A stretch of 39,761 bases of DNA. Origin: RGIG7213 sp045544195 (GTDB lineage: Bacteria; Bacillota; Clostridia; Oscillospirales; CAG-272). The position numbers and the translations under genes were made by a program. Location of the stretch: assembly GCA_045544195.1 (NCBI GenBank), contig JAZPYO010000038.1:1-39761 (forward strand). The letters run 5' to 3'. The notes under the pieces are model-generated. The model saw nothing but the letters and a program-made list of their open reading frames with translations. It ran no database searches and had not been told where the DNA came from. Each line of letters begins with the position of its first letter. The first letter of the stretch is position 1. Below, one piece after another: positions 35,286 to 39,761 of the stretch.

Positions 35286-37187
35286 ATGGCAAGCTTATCG
35301 CTGAAACATATTTATAAGGTATACGACGGCGGTGTAAAAGCAGTAAATGACTTTTGCATGGAAATAGAGGATAAAGAGTTTATAGTTTTTGTAGGCCCTT
35401 CAGGATGCGGTAAATCGACGACACTTCGTATGATTGCCGGACTTGAGGATATAACAGCGGGCGAATTGAGGATCGACGATGATATCGTAAACGATTGCGA
35501 GCCCAAGGACCGTAATATCGCAATGGTTTTCCAGAACTATGCACTTTATCCGCATATGAGCGTATACGAAAACCTGGCGTTTTCGCTGAAAACAATGAAA
35601 ATGCCCAAGGATCAAATACACGAAAAGGTAATGGAAGCGGCAAGAATACTTGGTATTACCGAGTATCTTGAGCGTAAGCCAAAGGCTCTTTCAGGCGGTC
35701 AGAGGCAGCGTGTTGCGCTCGGACGTGCAATAGTGCGCAATCCTAAGGTATTCCTTCTGGACGAGCCGCTTTCAAACCTTGATGCAAAGCTCCGTGCGGC
35801 AATGCGTGCGGAAATATCCCGCTTGCATGAGCGTTTGCAGACGACATTTATATACGTTACTCACGATCAGGTAGAGGCTATGACGATGGGAACACGTATC
35901 GTTGTTATGAAATCAGGCTTTGTGCAGCAAATTGATACACCCCAGAACCTTTACAGATACCCCGGCAATATGTTCGTTGCGGGATTTATCGGAACGCCTC
36001 AAATGAACTTCTTTGACGGTGTAATAACCAAATCGGGAAATGATGTTTGCTTCAAGCTCGATTGCGGAGCAAATATTGATCTTGATTATTCGCTCGCAAA
36101 TAAGATACTCGTTAAGTATATGGACGGCGCACATAAGGTAGTTGTTGGCGTTCGCCCTGATGATGTAAAGCTTGACAGCGATCTTTATTCAAGCGACGAA
36201 TGGCAGAAAACAAAGGCTGTCGTGAGCGTGGTCGAGGCTCTCGGCGGAGAAACACTTATATACGCTAATCTGAATCTTGACACACCTGATGAACAGCTCG
36301 GCGCTATCACAGTCAAGGCAGATGCTGACTGTTCGGTTCGCAGAGGCGATATAATTGATATTGCTATCAGTAAACGCAAGCTTCACGTTTTTGATAAGGA
36401 AACAGAGGATAGCATAAAGCTGCGTATTCCTAAGGAAAACGTAGTAGACTGCAACGTTACAAATAATGTTATGACATTTGCGCAGCAGCGCTTTGCGCTT
36501 CCTTCTGCACTCTACTGCAACGATGCGGCTGCTGCAGAGGCTTCTATACCTACTGATGCGATGCTCCTTGGAACAGGAGAAGGACAGGCTCTGATAGAAG
36601 AGATCGAAATGATCGAAAATAAGTCCCTGTACAGATTGAACGTTAACGGTATTACTATGTTCGCACTTGAAAACGGTGAAGCGCGCTTCTCTGAGGGACA
36701 AAACGTTTCATTCGACATAGACTATTGCCGCATTTCCATTAATGCATGCGGAATTTCGCCGCTTGAACGTACAAATTGCATAAGCGGCAAGTTTATAAAG
36801 GTAAAGGAAACAGGCGAAAACGGCAAGAAACGCTACAATTTCTATATCGGTATGGACGGAACAGATCAAACGATATCCGCGCCGAACGAAATGAGCAAAA
36901 AGCTCTTCGCTTGTAAGGGCGCAAAGATATTCAGTACACCTGTTGAATATATCTTTGATGCTTCAAGCATCTGTGCTTTGAAGGAAGAGGGAAAAGCGGG
37001 CAGAACGCTCAAGGGCAAGGTTTCCGAAATTAAAGATTACGGCTATATCAAATATGCAACCGTGAAGGTAGACGGCGCTGAGATAATAGCACCGTATAAC
37101 GGTGAATGTGGCGATGATGTAAGTCTGATGATAGATCCTTCCGCAATAACGGTCAAGGATAAGCAGCTTGATATCATAATCGTTTGA
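35286..37187 (+). CDS. Sugar ABC transporter ATPase, MalK/MsmK-like, extended C-terminus
   Basis: 633 aa against about 370 for MalK/MsmK/UgpC. Residues 1-240 are the ATPase: Walker A GPSGCGKST (37-45), Q-loop FQNYALYPHM, signature LSGGQRQR (135-142), Walker B VFLLDEPLSNLD, switch His in VTHDQVEAMTMG. Residues about 240-372 form the usual OB-fold regulatory part (VGVRPDDVKL, LGGETLIYANL). Residues about 373-633 are extra, with further beta-strand-rich segments (SLYRLNVNGITMFALENGEARFSEGQNVSF; KGKVSEIKDYGYIKYATVKVDG) that look like additional TOBE/OB-type folds. It powers the MalFG-like pore and, in this family, can serve several permeases. The frame is uninterrupted, so the extension is not a frameshift artefact. 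Confidence 0.93.
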   Translation: MASLSLKHIYKVYDGGVKAVNDFCMEIEDKEFIVFVGPSGCGKSTTLRMIAGLEDITAGELRIDDDIVNDCEPKDRNIAMVFQNYALYPHMSVYENLAFSLKTMKMPKDQIHEKVMEAARILGITEYLERKPKALSGGQRQRVALGRAIVRNPKVFLLDEPLSNLDAKLRAAMRAEISRLHERLQTTFIYVTHDQVEAMTMGTRIVVMKSGFVQQIDTPQNLYRYPGNMFVAGFIGTPQMNFFDGVITKSGNDVCFKLDCGANIDLDYSLANKILVKYMDGAHKVVVGVRPDDVKLDSDLYSSDEWQKTKAVVSVVEALGGETLIYANLNLDTPDEQLGAITVKADADCSVRRGDIIDIAISKRKLHVFDKETEDSIKLRIPKENVVDCNVTNNVMTFAQQRFALPSALYCNDAAAAEASIPTDAMLLGTGEGQALIEEIEMIENKSLYRLNVNGITMFALENGEARFSEGQNVSFDIDYCRISINACGISPLERTNCISGKFIKVKETGENGKKRYNFYIGMDGTDQTISAPNEMSKKLFACKGAKIFSTPVEYIFDASSICALKEEGKAGRTLKGKVSEIKDYGYIKYATVKVDGAEIIAPYNGECGDDVSLMIDPSAITVKDKQLDIIIV

Positions 37188-37207
37188 TAACATGTAAATA
37201 GCTTTGG

Positions 37208-37245
37208 TATTTTCCGCAGAGAGCAGAATGCCTCTGCGGAAAATA
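37208..37245 (+). terminator. Stem-loop ending the uptake operon
   Basis: TATTTTCCGCAGAG (37208-37221) and CTCTGCGGAAAATA (37232-37245) form a perfect 14-bp stem with a 10-nt loop. The T-run after it is short. Confidence 0.75.
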
Positions 37246-37288
37246 TTCGTATTTGATGTAAGGGCTGATTGGAAAATGATAAAAGCTC

Positions 37289-37318
37289 TTGACAAAATGT
37301 TTATTTGTGGTGTATAAT
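37289..37318 (+). promoter_or_regulatory. Consensus promoter of RNase P RNA
   Basis: TTGACA (37289-37294) and TATAAT (37313-37318) with an 18-bp spacer. The predicted start falls at the 5' end of the RNase P RNA. Confidence 0.88.
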
Positions 37319-37322
37319 GATG

Positions 37323-37689
37323 CGGTTACTGCTTCGGGCAGTCGCGCGGTATGGCGCCGAAAGGTATTACCGTGAGGAAAGTCCGGGCTTCTCAGGGGAA
37401 GGATAACGGATAACGTCCGCCGAAGGTAACTTCCGGGAAAGTGCAACAGAAATAAACCGCAATGACGTAAGTTGTTGTAAGGATGGAAAGGCGAGGTAAG
37501 AGCTCACCGGCTTTGCGGTAACGTATAAGCAAATGTAAACCCTATCCGAAGCAACGCCCCGCAAACAGCGTTTATCGCTCGGTACCCCTGCCGTAGTTTA
37601 AGAGCGAGGCGGCACAGAGCTTGGCGGCAACGTCAAGACAAGACAGATGATTGCCCACGACAGAACCCGGCTTATAGAGGCAGTAACCA
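37323..37689 (+). ncRNA. rnpB: RNase P RNA
   Basis: About 367 nt. The ends pair (GGTTACTGC at 37324-37332 with GCAGTAACC at 37680-37688). Universal core segments are in order: GAGGAAAGTCCGGGC (37374 on), ACAGAAA in the middle, AGAGCTCACCGG (about 37499) and ACAGAACCCGGCTTA (about 37660). It is the catalytic subunit that trims tRNA 5' leaders, and it lies immediately upstream of a tRNA-Pro locus. The ends are assigned from the pairing and promoter spacing and may be off by a few bases. Confidence 0.96.
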
Positions 37690-37727
37690 AATTGTTTAGT
37701 ATTTTTAAGATATATTGAAAAATATAC

Positions 37728-37756
37728 TTGCAAATCGTTCTTCTATGGTGTATAAT
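37728..37756 (+). promoter_or_regulatory. Promoter of the tRNA-Pro region
   Basis: TTGCAA (37728-37733) and TATAAT (37751-37756) with a 17-bp spacer, followed by a folded leader and the tRNA-like units. Confidence 0.8.
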
Positions 37757-37772
37757 ACTCAATGTGACAGAC

Positions 37773-37868
37773 GGTGAAAGAATACCTTTGAAGATACGGT
37801 ACTCACGCCCACCTCAAAGTTGGCATTTTGCCGGTTCTGTGAGAACTATAGTTCCGTATGTTTTCACC
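37773..37868 (+). ncRNA. Folded leader RNA / candidate small RNA before the tRNA-like units
   Basis: Nested pairings: GGTGAAA (37773-37779) with TTTCACC (37862-37868); ATACGG (37794-37799) with CCGTAT (37854-37859); CTCAC (37802-37806) with GTGAG (37839-37843); GGC (37822-37824) with GCC (37830-37832). Alternative pieces such as GTTCT/AGAAC exist. It could be a stable small RNA or just the processed leader. The 3' part (about 37833-37870) recurs in diverged form before the intact tRNA (about 38229-38268). No known RNA family is recognised. Confidence 0.4.
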
Positions 37869-37870
37869 AT

Positions 37871-37910
37871 CGCAATGTAGCGCAGTTGGTAGCGTGACTG
37901 CTTTGGGAGC
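37871..37910 (+). pseudogene. tRNA-Pro(TGG)-like 5' half, relic 1
   Basis: CGCAATG acceptor strand, a D-arm (GCGC...GCGT), and an anticodon stem-loop start ACTGC-TTTGGGA-GC with anticodon TGG. After GC the sequence departs: the anticodon stem fails, and there is no T-arm or acceptor 3' strand (CATTGCG) before the next unit. It is therefore not a working tRNA as read. Confidence 0.7.
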
Positions 37911-37940
37911 GTGAACAAGATACGCCTTGCCAAAAAATTA

Positions 37941-37983
37941 AAAGTGCGAAAAATCCTTTATTTATGCGGGTTTTCGGCACTTT
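37941..37983 (+). terminator. Stem-loop after tRNA relic 1
   Basis: AAAGTGC-GAAAA (37941-37952) pairs with TTTTC-G-GCACTTT (37971-37983, one bulge). It resembles a tRNA-operon terminator. Confidence 0.6.
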
Positions 37984-38068
37984 GCAAAATCTCAAAAAAG
38001 CGTAAAAATCGGACTTGACCACAGTTTGTCCCACTTCTACGCAAAAACATAAAAATTCAATACAAAAT

Positions 38069-38108
38069 CGGGGTGTGGCTCAGCTGGTAGAGCGGGTGCT
38101 TTGGGAGC
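38069..38108 (+). pseudogene. tRNA-Pro(TGG)-like 5' half, relic 2
   Basis: CGGGGTG acceptor strand, D-arm GCTCAGCTGGTAGAGC, and anticodon part GGTGC-TTTGGGA-GC (anticodon TGG). The downstream GCTAAAGGTCGCTACCCGAT retains a faint GGTCGC variable/T-arm start but forms neither the anticodon stem nor a T-stem. It starts 198 bp after relic 1 and 200 bp before the intact tRNA. Confidence 0.7.
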
Positions 38109-38268
38109 TAAAGGTCGCTACCCGATCCCCTCTTCAAAAAAGCGAGTAAACGCGAGAAAAACGGAGGAAAAACGAGCATTTGCCGTTTGACCTACCCTCG
38201 CAAAAGTGGTTTGACCACAATTTTGACCAGTTCTGTGAGAACTACAATTTCATAAGTTTTTTCACCTT

Positions 38269-38344
38269 CGAGGTGTAGCTCATCTGGTAGAGCGCCTGGT
38301 TTGGGACCAGGAGGCACGGAGTTCGAGTCTCCGCACTTCGACCA
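38269..38344 (+). tRNA. tRNA-Pro(TGG)
   Basis: 76 nt including encoded CCA. Acceptor CGAGGTG/CACTTCG (7 bp), D-arm GCTC-ATCTGGTA-GAGC, anticodon stem CCTGG/CCAGG with loop TTTGGGA (TGG), variable AGGCA, T-arm CGGAG-TTCGAGT-CTCCG, then ACCA. All stems are complete. It reads CCN proline codons. Confidence 0.97.
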
Positions 38345-38350
38345 AAAAAA

Positions 38351-38393
38351 GACCGTTTTTGAGGCTTAAAACCCTTGAAAACGGTCGTTTTTT
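38351..38393 (+). terminator. Terminator after tRNA-Pro
   Basis: GACCGTTTT (38351-38359) pairs with AAAACGGTC (38378-38386), followed by GTTTTTT. Confidence 0.88.
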
Positions 38394-38429
38394 CATCATT
38401 CTGCACAATTTTTTATTTTGCAGAAAATT

Positions 38430-38464
38430 TTGACCACAATTTGACCAGTACAGAACTGGTCAAA
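38430..38464. repeat. Recombinase arm-like repeats with inverted repeat
   Basis: TTGACCACAA is followed by TTTGACCAGT-ACAGA-ACTGGTCAAA (38440-38464), a perfect 10-bp inverted repeat. Related boxes occur in the two upstream units (TTGACCACAG at 38015 and TTGACCACAA with TTTTGACCAG at 38211-38230). They are likely integrase arm-binding or attachment-flank sequences. Confidence 0.6.
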
Positions 38465-38589
38465 TTTGACGAACCTCGATATGTATTTGCGTCTCTTTCC
38501 TTGGAGCAATCAATGCAAGCAATTTTAGCGTGATTTTTTTGCAGGTTCAAGTAAAAACCAGCAATTGTCTTTGTAATCGAAGAAAAACA

Positions 38590-38623
38590 AACGCCGAAAG
38601 TGTTTTTCTTCACTTTCGGCGTT
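38590..38623 (-). terminator. Terminator of the integrase operon (minus strand)
   Basis: AACGCCGAAAGTG (38590-38602) and CACTTTCGGCGTT (38611-38623) form a perfect 13-bp stem. On the minus strand it is followed by TGTTTTT. It lies 4 nt after the small-protein stop. Confidence 0.85.
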
Positions 38624-38626
38624 CTC

Positions 38627-38821
38627 TTACTTTGTTGCACTCAGACGTACAATATCTCTCACGATATGTAGGATAAAACCAAACCATATAATGATTCCAA
38701 TTTTTTTGGGATATCCATGCTCTCTCACAAATAGCATAGCCTTGATTATTACTTCGGGGCTTTCGTTTGGGTATAAGCTTTGAACGTATGCTACGTCCAT
38801 TCCTTTTGTATCATATTTCAT
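38627..38821 (-). CDS. Small hypothetical protein with one membrane segment
   Basis: 64 aa from the ATG at 38821, preceded closely by GGAGG (complement of 38826-38830); an upstream in-frame start at 38854 lacks a site. The N-terminus is polar (MKYDTKGMDVAYVQSLYPNESPEVIIKAM), and the C-terminus has a hydrophobic stretch IGIIIWFGFILHIV. It lies between the integrase gene and a terminator. It is not an evident excisionase, and its function is unknown. Confidence 0.55.
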   Translation of the reverse strand: MKYDTKGMDVAYVQSLYPNESPEVIIKAMLFVREHGYPKKIGIIIWFGFILHIVRDIVRLSATK

Positions 38822-38876
38822 TTTTCCTCCAAGTGAAAACAGTGCCGAGAGCAAATGTCTCGGCGCTGTAGTTTTG

Positions 38877-39761
38877 TTACAGGCTCATGCCTTTCATCTG
38901 TTCTTTCTCTGCTTGTATTTGCTGACGCACCTCCACGATCATTTCATCGAGGAGCCGTTCGCATTCTTCTCTTGTTTTGGCGTACACGTTATGAGCTTCG
39001 CGCTTACCCTGGGCATTGGTTGGGGTGAACCTTCCTTCCCACAGGTTTTCGCTGATCTGATAGATCCCTCCTGTGCCGCTTTTTCTGATCTTGCCCTGTT
39101 TGGGCTTGAAGTCAGTCATAGTGCGTTCGCGTTTTTTTGGTGTTGGAATGGACTCTTCTCTTATGGTTGTGTCTGCCTTGCCGATGCCTTTATCTATCTT
39201 TTGAGCGGCACTTATCTGCATCTCTGTCGTGATATGGCTGTAGATATCAAGTGTGGTTGCGGATGAAACGTGACCTATCATAGTGGATAGCGTTTTTACG
39301 TCCATGCCATGCTCGAGAGCCATCGTTGCGAAGGTATGGCGCAAGTCGTGAAAGCGAATACGCTTACATTCCGCACGTTCCAACACAAGCTGCATCTTGC
39401 TGTACACGGTATGGGGATCCCTTGGTGAGTCATCTGTTTTTACAGGAGACGGAAAAATCCACTTTGATCCGTTGGTGCTCGGCTGATATGCCTTCAGCAT
39501 TTTCAGCACCGAAGGAGGCAGCACAACGGTTCTGATTGAGGACTTGGTCTTCGGAGGAAAGGTTTTCAGTTCACCGTTGACTCGGCTCACTTGTCTTTCG
39601 ACACGAAGCTCTCCGGTGGAGAAGTTCAGATCCTTCCATTGCAACCCCATCAGTTCTCCACGGCGCAGTCCTGTCGATAGATCGAGCAGAAAGATTTCAT
39701 AGTATCCATCGTGCTTTGCCTGAATAAGAAATCTTTGCATTTCGTCGTGCGTGAGCACTTG
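38877..39761 (-). CDS. Tyrosine recombinase/integrase, N-terminus cut by window edge
   Basis: At least 294 residues; the frame is open to the right edge, so the usual N-terminal arm and core-binding domains lie outside. Catalytic residues: Arg in TGLRRGEL, HxxR in HDLRHTFA, His in IGHVSS and the nucleophilic Tyr in TLDIYSH. After the catalytic domain a 110-residue tail contains GTGGIYQISENLWEGRF and NVYAKTREECERLLDEMI. These are the AP2-like arm-DNA-binding signature that normally sits at the N-terminus of such integrases. It catalyses integration at, and excision from, the adjacent tRNA-Pro site. Confidence 0.92.
   Translation of the reverse strand, partial: QVLTHDEMQRFLIQAKHDGYYEIFLLDLSTGLRRGELMGLQWKDLNFSTGELRVERQVSRVNGELKTFPPKTKSSIRTVVLPPSVLKMLKAYQPSTNGSKWIFPSPVKTDDSPRDPHTVYSKMQLVLERAECKRIRFHDLRHTFATMALEHGMDVKTLSTMIGHVSSATTLDIYSHITTEMQISAAQKIDKGIGKADTTIREESIPTPKKRERTMTDFKPKQGKIRKSGTGGIYQISENLWEGRFTPTNAQGKREAHNVYAKTREECERLLDEMIVEVRQQIQAEKEQMKGMSL

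Larger units (their letters stand above)
38345..39761. mobile_element. Left end of an integrative element at tRNA-Pro
   Basis: Directly after the tRNA 3' end come a terminator, direct-repeat-like boxes TTGACCACAA / TTTGACCAG, a small protein gene and a tyrosine recombinase gene pointing toward the tRNA. This is the usual layout of a prophage, ICE or island inserted at a tRNA. The element continues past the right edge, so its cargo, other end and att duplication are not visible. Confidence 0.7.

Noticed and set aside
37871..38108. Split or intron-containing tRNAs
   Set aside because: No matching 3' halves or intron-like structure occur before the next unit, so relics fit better.
38413..38640. 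75-aa minus-strand open frame
   Set aside because: It reads through a perfect 13-bp terminator stem and the TTGACCAC repeats, has no ribosome site and overlaps the downstream end of the small-protein gene.

Overview
The window looks like a chromosomal segment of a low-to-mid GC, spore-lineage Clostridia (Oscillospiraceae/Ruminococcus-like gut Firmicute). The basis is a SpoVT-type AbrB regulator, strong AGGAGG-type ribosome sites, near-consensus sigma-A promoters with 17-bp spacers, an InlB-type repeat protein and a large lipoprotein-based alpha-glucan locus. The assignment is inference from gene content, not a database match.

Layout. (1) 1-2881: a GC-rich scrap at the left edge, then an AT-rich gene for a tandem TIR / SEL1 / TPR protein. 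(2) 2989-3614: a twin-hairpin palindromic element and spoVT. (3) 3670-7513: a promoter, a 150-aa hypothetical protein, a 131-nt structured intergenic RNA candidate closed by a perfect 14-bp inverted repeat, a stand-alone YSDD reverse transcriptase, and a GH36 alpha-galactosidase. The RNA plus reverse transcriptase is the most interesting unit in the window. (4) 7548-8381: a surface protein with a consensus promoter and a 60-bp higher-order tandem repeat. (5) 14406-8457 on the minus strand: rarA, a papain-like-fold protein lacking its Cys, a stand-alone GlmU-C-terminal-like acetyltransferase, glmM and glmS, i.e. amino-sugar precursor synthesis. (6) 14678-16934: a DUF3343 protein translationally coupled to a cysteine desulfurase-like enzyme, then a YwaF-like membrane protein. 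(7) 20874-17015 on the minus strand: mtaB, an RluA-family pseudouridine synthase and lnt in a tight operon.

(8) 20975-37245 is an alpha-glucan (starch/maltodextrin) utilisation locus. It holds an anchored surface protein, malQ, a lipoprotein pullulanase (CBM41-GH13), a starch-binding-like lipoprotein, a MalE-like binding protein, MalF- and MalG-like permeases, a lipoprotein alpha-amylase and a MalK-type ATPase with an unusual 260-residue C-terminal extension. The surface enzymes would cut polymers outside the cell, the ABC system would import maltodextrins, and MalQ would process them inside. Strong stem-loops flank the binding-protein gene, suggesting differential transcript stability.

(9) 37289-39761: RNase P RNA, then a promoter and folded leader ahead of three regularly spaced (about 200 bp) tRNA-Pro(TGG)-like units. 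Only the last is an intact tRNA. The first two lose tRNA identity just after the anticodon loop. A tyrosine-recombinase element begins directly after the intact tRNA and runs off the right edge, so this is an integration hotspot with scars.
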